From NCBI RefSeq assembly GCF_003479425.1, contig NZ_QUHC01000007.1, positions 1 to 64,000 of the forward strand: a stretch of 64,000 nt of DNA, read 5' to 3'. This DNA comes from Odoribacter sp. AF15-53. GTDB taxonomy: Bacteria > Bacteroidota > Bacteroidia > Bacteroidales > Marinifilaceae. Shown in pieces: positions 51,743 to 61,342 of this stretch. Both the position numbers and the translations under genes were made by a program. Numbering within the stretch: the stretch's first letter is position 1; every line of letters starts with the position of its first letter. The notes beneath the pieces are model-generated. The model saw only the letters and a program-made list of their open reading frames with translations. It had not been told where the DNA came from and did not search any database.

Positions 51743-52940
51743 ATAACCCCAGTTTCTTGCGTATTGCTTTGGGGATGGCGTCTTTGTGAACCAGGATAGC
51801 CACGGTTTGCAGGCGGCAGAAAGGTTCGGACATGTAGAGGTAACCGCCGAACGGGTTACGATCTTCTCCCCATGAATTCTTGGTTTTATAGTATATTGTT
51901 CCGTTCTGGTCTTTCAACATTCCGGTAATGTGCATCAAGTGATCGTCTGTTGTTTGACGGTTGTTGAAGGTGAATTGACGTTTGGCATCGTCCACTTTCA
52001 TTTCCGGGATGGGAGATTCGAAGGATTGCATTTTGCGTTCCCTGTCTTTTTGGCTAAGGGTGGTCCACTTGTCGATTTCGGCATTAATCATTTCTTCCGG
52101 GTTGTTTGTCGGGAGAATAGCCAGACCGTTCGGGTGGCTGAATCCGCTATGGCTTACATCCCCGTCCCAGCACACGGAATAACCGTTTTTGAGGGCGTTG
52201 TTCATGACTTCCATAAGCTCGTCTATCGGGAGATTGTAATAGCGGGCATGCATCCAGTTGTCGGGAATGGTAAGTTCCACTTCTTCGTAGAAAGGATACA
52301 TCTGATACGAGGTAAGTTCCACGTAATCATCCAAGTTCAGATCCAGGGATTGAGCGAATGTTTGCGGGGTATATTCTTTTCCCTCGTAAGTGAACGTTTC
52401 CGGAGCATCACCGAGATAAGCCTCGATGTATCTCATGAAACCTTTCGTCCACACGGGAGTAATTTGTCTGTTCGGGTTCTTGTTTACTGCGTCGAGGATA
52501 CCTTGCAGGGCAGCCACCATTTCTGAATGAATGTGGAAATCCCGTCCGTATTGCAATCCGGTGTACACGTTTTCGGGCACGATACCATATTTCTTTATCA
52601 TGGCCAGCACGTCATGGGCCTGTCCGCCTTCACTGAAATTGGTCTTCCCGTGGAATTGGATGTAACGTAATCCTTTTTCGTAATAAGCATTTTTCGCCAC
52701 GAACAGTTCGGCCAGATCATACACGGGTTTCCCTTTGCGTAGGAGTTCCGTTTCAAGGAACGAGATTGCCGCGTAATCCCAGCATGTACCCACGCTTTGC
52801 TGGTTCTTGACTGGGGTTGTTTTCAAATCGGCTACCGTGGTAAAATTGTAACCGGAACGGGGGCCTCCCTTTTGGGCGAATAAGGTCGTGCTGATTGCCG
52901 AGAGCAAAATCACGACGCATAGCGATAAATTTCTAATCAT
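51741..52940 (-). CDS. Exported C1-family cysteine peptidase (bleomycin-hydrolase-like)
   Basis: A 399-residue protease with a signal peptide (cleavage after FAQ, about residue 23). Papain-fold active site: Gln47 and Cys53 in NQQSVGTCWDYAAISF, His in DDHLMHITGM and Asn in KTKNSWGEDRNPFGG. The size and layout resemble bleomycin hydrolase/aminopeptidase C (PepC), but that enzyme is cytosolic, while this one is exported to the periplasm or surface. It probably trims peptides. The gene is divergent from the M3 peptidase gene at 53057. Confidence 0.87.
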   Translation of the reverse strand: MIRNLSLCVVILLSAISTTLFAQKGGPRSGYNFTTVADLKTTPVKNQQSVGTCWDYAAISFLETELLRKGKPVYDLAELFVAKNAYYEKGLRYIQFHGKTNFSEGGQAHDVLAMIKKYGIVPENVYTGLQYGRDFHIHSEMVAALQGILDAVNKNPNRQITPVWTKGFMRYIEAYLGDAPETFTYEGKEYTPQTFAQSLDLNLDDYVELTSYQMYPFYEEVELTIPDNWMHARYYNLPIDELMEVMNNALKNGYSVCWDGDVSHSGFSHPNGLAILPTNNPEEMINAEIDKWTTLSQKDRERKMQSFESPIPEMKVDDAKRQFTFNNRQTTDDHLMHITGMLKDQNGTIYYKTKNSWGEDRNPFGGYLYMSEPFCRLQTVAILVHKDAIPKAIRKKLGL

Positions 52941-53056
52941 ATCTGAGTTATTTTTAGTATTTTTACGTTGGCGACGAAGGTAATCAAAATAATCTATATC
53001 TTTACCTTGTTTTTGTGAGCGAGGAAAAAATACATTTAAATATAAATCATTTATTC

Positions 53057-55162
53057 ATGAAAAAGAGTGTTATATTACTTTTGAGTGTCACCGTTTTGGC
53101 GACATCTTGCAAGGAAAGTGCAAAACAGCCGGGAAACCCGCTGATGCAGAAATTTGAAACTCCGTTTCAGACACCTCCTTTTGATAAGATCAAGCTGGCT
53201 GATTATAAGCCGGCTTTCGAGGAAGGAATGAAACAACACAAGGCCGAGATCGAGGCTATCGTGAACAACCCGGAAGAACCGACTTTCGAGAACACGATCG
53301 TCGCTCTTGACAAGTCCGGGGAGTTGTTGAATCAGGCTTCGTCGATTTTCTTCAATTTGTATGCTGCCATGACGAACGAGGAAATGCAACAATTGGCCAT
53401 GGAGCTTAGTCCTGCGGTTACGGCTCACGGGGATGAGATCAACATGAATCCGAAATTATTTGCTCGGATCAAGACGTTGTATGACAAACGGGAAACGCTA
53501 GGATTGGATTCGTTGGCCTTGCGCACGTTAGAATTGTATTATGATGATTTCGTGCGGGGTGGTGCTAATCTGAACGAGGCTGACAAGGCTAAAATGATGC
53601 AGCTCAATGGTGAACTGGCCAAGTTGAGTTTGCAGTTCGGGGACAATCTTTTGAAGGAGACGAATGCTTTTACGCTGGTGGTAGATAACGAGAACGATTT
53701 GGTCGGACTTCCGGAAACCGCTATTGCCGCTGCTGCTGCCGAGGCCAAGAACCGGGGTATGGAAGGTAAATGGGTATTCACGGTTCAGAAACCGAGCATG
53801 CTTCCGTTCCTTACCTATGCCAAGAATCGGGATTTGCGTGAAAAGTTGTACAAGGGATACTACATGCGGGGAAATAATAACAATGCTAATGATAACAAGG
53901 CGGTATTGGCTAAAATGGTGAATTTGAGAACCGAGAAGGCGAAGTTGTTAGGTTTCGACACCTATGCCGATTACGTGATTGACGTGAACATGGCGAAGAC
54001 CCCGAAAGAGGTTTATGATTTCTTGGGACGGGTGTGGACTCCCGCTTTGAAGGTTGCCAAACAAGAGTTAGCAGAAATGCAGGCGATTGCTAATAAAGAA
54101 GGGTTGAAAGCCAAGTTGGAAAGTTGGGATTGGTGGTATTATGCCGAGAAATTGCGGAAACAGAAATACGATTTGGATGAATCGGAAATGGCTCCTTACT
54201 TGAAGTTGGAGAATGTACGGGACGGGATGTTCCAGGTTGCCAATAAGTTGTATGGGATTACTTTGGAAAAGAGAACCGATATTCCCTTGTACCAATCGGA
54301 GGTTGAAACTTACGAGGTGAAGGATGTTGACGGTTCTTCTTTGGGGATTTTGTACTTGGATTATTTCACTCGCGCCAGCAAATCGGCAGGAGCTTGGATG
54401 ACTGAATTCCGTCATTACACGAAAGTGGACGGGAAGGAGGAGATGCCACTAGTATCCGTGGTGTACAATTTCTCCCCGGCCGTGGGCGATGCTCCCGTGT
54501 TGTTGAGTTGGGATGACACGGAAACCATGTTCCATGAATTCGGACATGCCCTACACGGGTTCTTTATCCGGGGGGATTACAAGCGGATTGCCGGGACTAT
54601 TCCTCAGGATATGATCGAATTGCCCTCGCAGGTAATGGAAAACTGGGCGAGTGAACCTGAAGTATTGAAAATGTATGCTAAACATTACCAGACGGGTGAA
54701 CCGATGCCGGATGTCTTGATTCAGAAGATACAGGAGAGCGGTCATTTTAACCAGGGGTTTGCAACCGTGGAATATATCGCGGCTTCTTTGCTGGATATGG
54801 ATTGGTATTCCCAGTCAGAGGTAAAAGATTTTGATGTAAACGCTTTCGAGAAAGCTTCCATGGATAAATACGGTTTGATCAAGGAGATTTTACCGCGTTA
54901 TCGTTCCACGTATTTCTCTCATATATTTGATGGGGGATATTGTGCCGGGTACTACGTGTATCTTTGGGCAGAGGTCTTGGATGCGGATGCGTTCCAGGCA
55001 TTCAAGTCTTCCGGGGATATCTATAATAAAGATTTGGCGGCTAAATTTAGAAAGTATGTTTTGTCGGAAGGAGGGTATGATGATCCGATGAAGCAATACA
55101 TTAAATTCCGTGGGCAGCATCCGACGGAAGATCCTTTGTTGATGAAGAGAGGGTTGAAATAA
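53057..55162 (+). CDS. dcp: M3-family metallopeptidase lipoprotein (dipeptidyl carboxypeptidase-like)
   Basis: A 701-residue zinc protease. ATG 53057 is chosen over an in-frame GTG at 53015 because it opens a good lipoprotein signal (MKKSVILLLSVTVLATSC). The active site FHEFGHALHGFF (His-Glu-x-x-His) is about two thirds along, followed by the conserved GxFxRG-like region and YFSHIFDGGYCAGYYVY. The family Dcp/oligopeptidase A removes dipeptides from the C-terminus or cuts oligopeptides; with the lipid anchor it acts outside the cytoplasm. It fits the neighbouring PepT and OPT transporter. Dcp rather than PrlC or another M3 member is inferred. Confidence 0.87.
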   Translation: MKKSVILLLSVTVLATSCKESAKQPGNPLMQKFETPFQTPPFDKIKLADYKPAFEEGMKQHKAEIEAIVNNPEEPTFENTIVALDKSGELLNQASSIFFNLYAAMTNEEMQQLAMELSPAVTAHGDEINMNPKLFARIKTLYDKRETLGLDSLALRTLELYYDDFVRGGANLNEADKAKMMQLNGELAKLSLQFGDNLLKETNAFTLVVDNENDLVGLPETAIAAAAAEAKNRGMEGKWVFTVQKPSMLPFLTYAKNRDLREKLYKGYYMRGNNNNANDNKAVLAKMVNLRTEKAKLLGFDTYADYVIDVNMAKTPKEVYDFLGRVWTPALKVAKQELAEMQAIANKEGLKAKLESWDWWYYAEKLRKQKYDLDESEMAPYLKLENVRDGMFQVANKLYGITLEKRTDIPLYQSEVETYEVKDVDGSSLGILYLDYFTRASKSAGAWMTEFRHYTKVDGKEEMPLVSVVYNFSPAVGDAPVLLSWDDTETMFHEFGHALHGFFIRGDYKRIAGTIPQDMIELPSQVMENWASEPEVLKMYAKHYQTGEPMPDVLIQKIQESGHFNQGFATVEYIAASLLDMDWYSQSEVKDFDVNAFEKASMDKYGLIKEILPRYRSTYFSHIFDGGYCAGYYVYLWAEVLDADAFQAFKSSGDIYNKDLAAKFRKYVLSEGGYDDPMKQYIKFRGQHPTEDPLLMKRGLK

Positions 55163-55553
55163 TTTTTATAGATGAGGGCGTGTCAAAAGTGTTTTTCTGT
55201 AACTCCCTCCCGGCTTCGCCGTGTTACCTCTATAAATAGAGGGAGAGCTAAGTTGCTCTCTGTCTTTGACTAGAGGTACCAGCTTTTCTGCTGGTTACGA
55301 GGCCGCTGAAAAAGTCAGTTTTGAGAGAACCAACTACCCCTTCCGGCTCCCCCTTACACAGGGGGAGAGTTGATTACCAAGCGGTTTCCCCGCCTGTGTA
55401 AGGAGGGGGCCAGGGGTGGTAGTTCAAGGTTATGGGACTTTTTCAGCGGTCTCGTAATTAGTGGAGAAGTTGGCAGCGGAGTTGACACTGGAGTTTTTAG
55501 AAAAGAAAACGGACTTTTGACATGTCCTCATTTATTTGTTTAAGTGGGTTTGT
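55163..55553. other. Intergenic region with the composite repeat before SusC
   Basis: Almost the whole gap is taken up by the nested palindromic element (55172-55531). No gene is seen. TTATTTG (about 55533-55538) is a weak -7-like sequence just before the SusC start, and its position suggests that the element's right arm forms the upstream border of the SusC promoter. Confidence 0.6.
55172..55531. repeat. Composite palindromic element copy 3, complete and nested
   Basis: Three levels of inversion are visible. Outer arms: 55172-55190 (ATGAGGGCGTGTCAAAAGT) with 55513-55531, 19 bp with wobbles. Middle arms: 55295-55316 (TTACGAGGCCGCTGAAAAAG...) with 55436-55457, 22 bp. Inner core A, inverted, at 55333-55423 (91 bases, ACTACC...GGTAGT). 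Between outer and middle arms lie core B (55201-55247, AACTCCCTCCC...TCTATAAATAGAGGGAG) and two further small hairpins (GAGAGC...GCTCTC and ACCAGC...GCTGGT). Copies are at 14658 (A only) and 35982 (A and B). Confidence 0.85.
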
Positions 55554-58500
55554 ATGAGAAGTTTGGGTGTATGTGGACTTATTGTTTGTGTGATCCTGTT
55601 GTTCGGGAAAACGCTTTATTCTTCTGAAAAGTATGCGGGAAAGGCTGTTTATCTGATAGATTCGGTAGACGGGCAACCGGAAAGAATTGTCGTGGAAGGT
55701 GTTGTTTATGACACGGAAGGGGAGACGATGGTCGGGGTCAATATTCTTGAACGAGGGACGACTAATGGGGTAATCACGGATCGGGACGGAAGATTCTCGA
55801 TACGGGTGAATCCGAAAGGAACATTACTCGTCTCTTTTGTCGGCTATAAAACAAAATTTGTCTCTTATGACGGGAGGGATAAGCTTCAAATCATTTTGGA
55901 GCAGGAGTACGTGTTATTGGATGACGTGATCGTGACGGCGTTGGGAATCCGTAAACAGGAAACCTCGTTGGCGTATGCTACGGCTCGGGTAAACAAGGAT
56001 GAACTGGTGCGGGTGAAGGACCCGAACATGATCGTGGCACTGATGGGAAAGATTGCGGGGATGCAGGTAAACAAGAGTGCTTCGGGAATAGGCGGTTCCG
56101 CGAAAGTGATCATGCGGGGTAATCGTTCGGTTGCCGGGAACAATCAGCCATTGTACGTGATTGACGGCGTGCCGATGTTGAATGAAAGCAGTGAACAGCC
56201 CAACACGGCTATCGGGGGTACGGCCGATGCCGGAAACCGGGATGCGGGGGATGGTATTTCTAATTTGAACCCGGAAGATATCGAGAGTATCAGCATACTA
56301 AAAGGGGCTCCGGCTGCCGCTCTTTACGGGACGCAGGCGGCTAACGGGGTGATATTGATTACCACGAAACGAGGACTTGCCGGAAAACAGGAAGTGGTGT
56401 TCTCTTCCAACCTGACGTTTGATAAGGCGATGTGTTTGCCTGAATTGCAAAATCATTACGGGGAAAGTGATGTCGTCGAGAGCTGGGGCGAACGGGAAGA
56501 TATACGCGGGAGTAATCCGATTACCTCTTTTTTCAAGACAGGAGTGATGGCAATTAATACTTTGGCGCTGACTACCGGAAATGAGCGGGTGCAGACCTAT
56601 TTCTCTTACGGGAACACGACCGGAAAAGGAATTCTGGAGACACATCGTTTGACACGACATAATATAAACCTTCGGGAAACGGCGAGTTTCTTCGAGGGAC
56701 GCCTGAACGTGGACGGGAACGTGAACCTGTTGAGTCAGGTGACAAAAAATAGTCCTGTGCCGGGTGGTTTTTACATGAATCCATTGGTGGGGTTGTATCG
56801 TTTTCCCCGGGGGAAGGATATTTCCGAGTACAAGGAACATTTTGAGGTGCGGGATGAGACACGTCATCTTGACGTGCAGAACTGGCATGCCCCAACCGAG
56901 GATTTCGAGCAAAATCCTTACTGGATACTCAATCGAATCACGAGTCGGGCCAAGCGTGTTCGGGCGATTGTTTCCGTGGGGCTGAACCTGAGGATCACGG
57001 AGGATCTCGCTGTGCAGGCACGGGGGAGCATGGATTACGTGACTGATAAATTCCGTCAGAAATTTTATGCCTCCACGGCTCCCGCTCTTGCCGGGAGTAA
57101 TGGCCGGTATATCGAATCGGATTACGAGCAGGAGTTGACTTACGGGGACGTGATCGGTACGTATAAGAAAAAATGGAATGATTTCTCGTTGAATGTTTCT
57201 TTGGGGGCCAGCATAAACAATAACAAGGTAAACGAATTGAGGTATGATTCGAAAACAGCGTCGTTGAAATACGCGAACGTGTTTAATATTGCCAACATCA
57301 ACATGACGACATCGGCGTACATCACGCAGCGAATTGATGCTACTCGTCAGATACAGTCCGTGTTCGGCACGGCTCAGTTCGGGTTCCGGAAATTCCTGTT
57401 TCTGGATGTTTCGGCCCGGAATGACTGGAGTTCGACGTTGGCTTTCACCTCGCATGAATCAACTGGTTTTTTCTATCCCTCTTTCGGGGTATCCCTGTTG
57501 ATAGATCAGTTGTTTAAACTGCCGGGGTGGGTAAACTTCGGGAAATTGCGTGGTGCGTGGAGTAAAGTCGGGAATGATATCCCGTTGTACATCACCAACC
57601 CGGTGGCACACGTGTTGGCCGGGGGTGGAATACAGGCCTCCGACGCGGCTCCTTTCGAGGAAATGCAACCCGAAGTAAACCGGTCTTTGGAGTTCGGCAC
57701 GGAATGGAAATGCTTGAATAATCGTTTGCATTTGGATTTTACTTATTATCGAACGTGTACCCGTAATCAGTTTTTTAAATTAGCGGCCGAGGATGGGGAC
57801 GAGTATGCTTATCGTTACGTGAATGCCGGGAATATCCGGAACGAGGGAGTCGAACTTCTTGTGGAAGGTGAACCGGTCGTGGCTTCGGGTTTTACGTGGA
57901 AAACAGGTGTAAATTACGCTTTTAACAAAAACAAGGTGATCCGTTTGCATAAAGAATTGCCGGTATTTCAATACGGGCCTTACGGGTTCTCTTCCAGTTA
58001 TGCCATGAAGTTGAAAGAGGGAGGCGCTTTCGGGGATATATACGGGAAGGCTTTCAAGCGGGACGAGAAGGGTAACATCTTGTACGAGACGGAAGGAGAT
58101 CGGGAAGGGCTCCCCGTGGTGGAAGGTGACGGGAACACGATAAAGGTAGGGAATGCCAATCCGAAATTCACGTTAAGTTGGTTGAATACTTTCTCGTACA
58201 AGGGCTTCGTGTTGAATTTCTTGATAGACGGGCGTGTCGGGGGAAAAGTGCTTTCCCAGACACAGGCAGATATGGATATGTTCGGGGTTACTAGGGTGAC
58301 GGGGAAAGCTAGGGATCGGGGATACGTGATGTTGGAAGGGCGTAAGATCACGAACGTGAAAGGATTCTATAAATCAATCGTGGGTGGACGTGCGGGAGTG
58401 ACGGAGTATTATATGTATGACGCGACGAATTTCCGGTTGCGGGAACTCTCGCTGGCTTATACCTTGCCGAAACGGTGGATGGAGAAGACGCGGGTGTTTA

Positions 58501-58667
58501 AAGAAGTTCAATTGGCTTTTGTTGCCCGTAACTTGTTCTTTATCTATAAAAATGCGCCTTTTGACCCGGATCTGATTCTTTCCACGGGCAATGATAACCA
58601 GGCAATAGATTCCTACGGAATGCCGACCACGAGGACGACAGGATTTAATTTACGGGTAACATTTTAA
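55554..58667 (+). CDS. SusC/RagA-family TonB-dependent outer-membrane receptor
   Basis: A 1037-residue outer-membrane beta-barrel. ATG 55554 (MRSLGVCGLIVCV) starts a signal peptide and is preferred over an in-frame TTG at 55536. After it come a carboxypeptidase-D-like regulatory domain (about 48-125, VEGVVYDTEGETMVGVNI), a TonB box region and plug (ITALGIRKQET, VMRGNRSVAGNNQPLYVIDGVP, VLKGAPAAALYG-like motif) and the barrel ending GFNLRVTF. There is no STN domain, so it is not of the sigma/anti-sigma signalling type. It imports an unknown glycan or peptide with the SusD lipoprotein encoded 12 bases downstream. Confidence 0.93.
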   Translation: MRSLGVCGLIVCVILLFGKTLYSSEKYAGKAVYLIDSVDGQPERIVVEGVVYDTEGETMVGVNILERGTTNGVITDRDGRFSIRVNPKGTLLVSFVGYKTKFVSYDGRDKLQIILEQEYVLLDDVIVTALGIRKQETSLAYATARVNKDELVRVKDPNMIVALMGKIAGMQVNKSASGIGGSAKVIMRGNRSVAGNNQPLYVIDGVPMLNESSEQPNTAIGGTADAGNRDAGDGISNLNPEDIESISILKGAPAAALYGTQAANGVILITTKRGLAGKQEVVFSSNLTFDKAMCLPELQNHYGESDVVESWGEREDIRGSNPITSFFKTGVMAINTLALTTGNERVQTYFSYGNTTGKGILETHRLTRHNINLRETASFFEGRLNVDGNVNLLSQVTKNSPVPGGFYMNPLVGLYRFPRGKDISEYKEHFEVRDETRHLDVQNWHAPTEDFEQNPYWILNRITSRAKRVRAIVSVGLNLRITEDLAVQARGSMDYVTDKFRQKFYASTAPALAGSNGRYIESDYEQELTYGDVIGTYKKKWNDFSLNVSLGASINNNKVNELRYDSKTASLKYANVFNIANINMTTSAYITQRIDATRQIQSVFGTAQFGFRKFLFLDVSARNDWSSTLAFTSHESTGFFYPSFGVSLLIDQLFKLPGWVNFGKLRGAWSKVGNDIPLYITNPVAHVLAGGGIQASDAAPFEEMQPEVNRSLEFGTEWKCLNNRLHLDFTYYRTCTRNQFFKLAAEDGDEYAYRYVNAGNIRNEGVELLVEGEPVVASGFTWKTGVNYAFNKNKVIRLHKELPVFQYGPYGFSSSYAMKLKEGGAFGDIYGKAFKRDEKGNILYETEGDREGLPVVEGDGNTIKVGNANPKFTLSWLNTFSYKGFVLNFLIDGRVGGKVLSQTQADMDMFGVTRVTGKARDRGYVMLEGRKITNVKGFYKSIVGGRAGVTEYYMYDATNFRLRELSLAYTLPKRWMEKTRVFKEVQLAFVARNLFFIYKNAPFDPDLILSTGNDNQAIDSYGMPTTRTTGFNLRVTF

Positions 58668-58679
58668 CCGGATTGGGAG

Positions 58680-60305
58680 ATGAGAAAAAAGTTGCTGATA
58701 TATGTTGTAGCTTGGTTCGGGTTGATCGCTTGTACCGGGCATTTTAAGGATCTGAATACCGACAAGACCGGGATCACGAACGAGGATATGCAAATTGACT
58801 TGAATCATTTGGGGATACCTCTGAATGTTATTCAGCAGGGGATATATTTCAATTATGATTTCGGGAAAGGGAAGAACTGGCCTTATCAATTGATGCAAAA
58901 TCTGAGTGCCGATATGTTTTGCGGGTACATGCACGATTACAAACCGTTGAACGGGGGAACGCACAACTCGGATTATAATTTGCAGGACGGGTGGAATGCT
59001 ACTTTGTGGGAGAATACGTATGCCTATATCATGCCGCAGATCAAACGGTTGGAGGATTCGACAAGAATAAAATATCCTTCCGTGTATGCCGTTACCCAAA
59101 TACTGAAAGTAGAAATCATGCATCGGGTATCCGATTATTACGGGCCTGTTATTTACAAGAATTTCGGGAACGAGCGGGCCCTTTACGAACCGGATACGCA
59201 GGAGGACGTTTACCAGTTCTTTTTGAATGACCTGAAGGATGCCGTGGATGTCCTGCGAGAATATGCCGCGGATACCGACGAGGAGCCCGAATTTTCGAAG
59301 TTTGATATATTGCTTGACGGGACCGCGCTATCGTGGATTAAATTCGCCAATTCCTTGCGTCTTCGTTTGGCGGTACGTGTGGCAATGGCTGATCCGGAGA
59401 AAGCACGCCGGGAGTTCGTCGCCGCGTTGACTGACGAACATGGCGTGCTGGAAGAGCCTTTCGAGTTGGTGAAAGTCTCCACGGAAAACGGCTACACGAA
59501 CCCGCTGGGTGAAATTAACCGGGTGTGGGGCGAAGCGTATATGAACGCTTCCATGGAATCTATATTGAACGGGTATGATGATCCCCGGCGGAATGTGTTC
59601 TTCGAGCCTTGTCCGGATGATGTTTTGTTTGCCGATGGGGTGGGACATGATTCGGTTCGGGTAGCTTTGAAAGGACAGTACCGGGGAATCCGTCAGGGAA
59701 CGATGTTTGCCCACACGTTCTATTCTGCTCTTTCCCGCGTGTATGTTAACACGAACACGGATGCCATTTTGATGACCGCCGCGGAAGTCTGGTTCCTGCG
59801 GGCGGAGGCTGCTTTACGGGGATGGACTTCGGAAACCGCCGGGATTTGTTATGAACGGGGGGTGAAATGTTCTTTCTCGCAATGGCAGGTCCCGGACGCG
59901 GAGGAGTATTTGCAAGGTGATCGTCTTGCGGCCGATTTCACGGATGCTTTCACGCCGGAGAATAACATCAAGGCTCGTTGTCTCGTTTCACCCCGTTGGG
60001 ACGAGAGCGCGTCGAATGAAATTAAGTTGGAAAAAATCATTACTCAAAAATGGTTGGCCATATTCCCGGAAGGATGCGAAGCTTGGGCCGAGCAGCGTCG
60101 TACGGGCTACCCCAGGCTTTTCCCGGTGAAGTATAATAATAGTCGTAACGGGTGTGTCGACACGGAAATCATGATCCGGCGTTTGAATTTCCCGGCTTCG
60201 CTGCTTGATTCGGGGATGAAACAGTACGAGATGCTCGTGGATGCCCTCGGTGGCACGGATGACGCGGGAACTCGTTTGTGGTGGGATGCCGGAAAAAACT
60301 TTTGA
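58680..60305 (+). CDS. SusD/RagB-family surface lipoprotein
   Basis: A 541-residue lipoprotein (lipobox LIACT, cysteine near 18). SusD features: FKDLNTDKTGITNED in the beginning, YVMPQIK/AYIMPQIKRLE, IMHRVSDYYGPVIYKNFG and WLAIFPEGCEAWAEQRRTGYPRL near the end, with helical TPR-like repeats. It forms the lid of the SusC transporter and holds the ligand at the cell surface. No glycosidase, sulfatase or sigma/anti-sigma pair is next to it, so the ligand cannot be guessed; peptide or sugar are both possible. Confidence 0.93.
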   Translation: MRKKLLIYVVAWFGLIACTGHFKDLNTDKTGITNEDMQIDLNHLGIPLNVIQQGIYFNYDFGKGKNWPYQLMQNLSADMFCGYMHDYKPLNGGTHNSDYNLQDGWNATLWENTYAYIMPQIKRLEDSTRIKYPSVYAVTQILKVEIMHRVSDYYGPVIYKNFGNERALYEPDTQEDVYQFFLNDLKDAVDVLREYAADTDEEPEFSKFDILLDGTALSWIKFANSLRLRLAVRVAMADPEKARREFVAALTDEHGVLEEPFELVKVSTENGYTNPLGEINRVWGEAYMNASMESILNGYDDPRRNVFFEPCPDDVLFADGVGHDSVRVALKGQYRGIRQGTMFAHTFYSALSRVYVNTNTDAILMTAAEVWFLRAEAALRGWTSETAGICYERGVKCSFSQWQVPDAEEYLQGDRLAADFTDAFTPENNIKARCLVSPRWDESASNEIKLEKIITQKWLAIFPEGCEAWAEQRRTGYPRLFPVKYNNSRNGCVDTEIMIRRLNFPASLLDSGMKQYEMLVDALGGTDDAGTRLWWDAGKNF

Positions 60306-60423
60306 ACAGGAACTTATCATATACTTTAAAAATTTGGTTGAAAATATTGAAACCTTATCATCTTCTTTTCGTTTCTATAGGTGTTTAAAACGAAATAAAA
60401 TAAACCACTAAATACTTATAGTT

Positions 60424-60909
60424 ATGATGAAAGGAAATATCGGTTTAGATGCTGCAATGATTAAATCCAGCAAAACCATTTTGAATAACCTGTTAGCAGA
60501 TCACTTTGTTTTACTTGCTAAAACCTGGAATTACCACTGGAATATGAAAGGCCCGAGCTTCAGATCTTATCACACTTTTCTGGAAGATCTTTACAATGGC
60601 CTGATTGAAGACATCGACAGCATAGCCGAGCGTGTTCGTGATTTGGACGAACGTCCTATCGGTTCCTTGAAAGGATGCTTGGAACACAATCGCATTAAAG
60701 AACACGATGATGAAAAACCGCTTCCCGATGCAAAGGGTATGTTGGCTGCTTTGTTAGACGACAACGCCGAGGTGATTCGTCAGATTCGTACGGATTTGGA
60801 AACCATGGATAAAGAAGGATCAAAGGACTTCGGAACATCCAATTTCTTGGAAGACATGATCGAGAAGAAGGAAAAAGTTACTTGGATGATCCGGGCCCAT
60901 TTGGAATAG
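60424..60909 (+). CDS. dps: Dps-family ferritin-like DNA-protection protein
   Basis: A 161-residue protein of the Dps/ferritin-like fold. The ferroxidase pattern is intact: YHWNMKGPSFRSYHTFLED and IDSIAERVRDLDERPIGS (about residues 36-75), with the paired His, Asp and Glu ligands. Dps stores iron, uses hydrogen peroxide as oxidant and shields DNA in starved or oxidatively stressed cells. The gene stands alone. The 118-base space before it is AT-rich. Start is at one of two adjacent ATGs. Confidence 0.93.
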   Translation: MMKGNIGLDAAMIKSSKTILNNLLADHFVLLAKTWNYHWNMKGPSFRSYHTFLEDLYNGLIEDIDSIAERVRDLDERPIGSLKGCLEHNRIKEHDDEKPLPDAKGMLAALLDDNAEVIRQIRTDLETMDKEGSKDFGTSNFLEDMIEKKEKVTWMIRAHLE

Positions 60910-60942
60910 GGATAGATTTTTTTGTTATTAGTGAATGAAGGG

Positions 60943-60997
60943 AGACTTTCGTGCGGTCAGTAGAAATACAACCGGGACGGAAGTCTTTCTCATTTTA
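60943..60997 (+). terminator. Probable terminator of dps
   Basis: AGACTTTCGTGCGGT (60943-60957) pairs imperfectly with ACCGGGACGGAAGTCT (60971-60986), followed by TTCTCATTTT. The stem has bulges, so confidence is moderate. Confidence 0.45.
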
Positions 60998-61000
60998 TAG

Positions 61001-61342
61001 CTATAAAATACCATTTCGTTTTAGAATATCTTGTAATTCTTTATTCGAAATATTGTCCTGTTCAGATTTGTCGTAGATAAAATGTAATCCGATTTGTTTT
61101 TCTGTTTGAGAAAGGGTTATAATAACAGTTATAACTCTTGCACCTCCGCTTTTACCTTTCCTCTTGGATTTTATGGCCATGCGAACTTTATGGATTCCAT
61201 GCCCTAAATCTACACCCGTTTCGGGGGCTTTGAGAAGTTCCCTCGCGAGTTCGGTTATATCCTGTTTTAATGATTTGTATCGTTTGGCTAGTCTTTTGGC
61301 TTCCCGATCAAAAATAGGGTATGTTTTGAGACTATAATTCAT
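61001..61342 (-). CDS. RelE/HigB-like toxin
   Basis: A 113-residue basic protein with the RelE-family layout: YPIFDREAKRLAKRYKSLKQDI (N-terminal helices), GIHKVRMAIKSKRKGKSGGAR (basic middle strand) and VIITLSQTEKQIGLHFIYDKSEQDNIS, NKELQDILKRN at the end. Toxins of this type cleave mRNA on the ribosome. Its start overlaps the end of the antitoxin gene by 11 bases, so the two are co-expressed. Sequence alone does not show whether the toxin is active. Confidence 0.8.
   Translation of the reverse strand: MNYSLKTYPIFDREAKRLAKRYKSLKQDITELARELLKAPETGVDLGHGIHKVRMAIKSKRKGKSGGARVITVIITLSQTEKQIGLHFIYDKSEQDNISNKELQDILKRNGIL

Noticed and set aside
53015..53056. In-frame GTG start of the M3 peptidase
   Set aside because: It would put 14 residues before a clear lipoprotein signal peptide; ATG 53057 gives a normal one.
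55536..55553. In-frame TTG start of SusC
   Set aside because: A normal ATG at 55554 opens a good signal peptide and TTG is a rare start codon.
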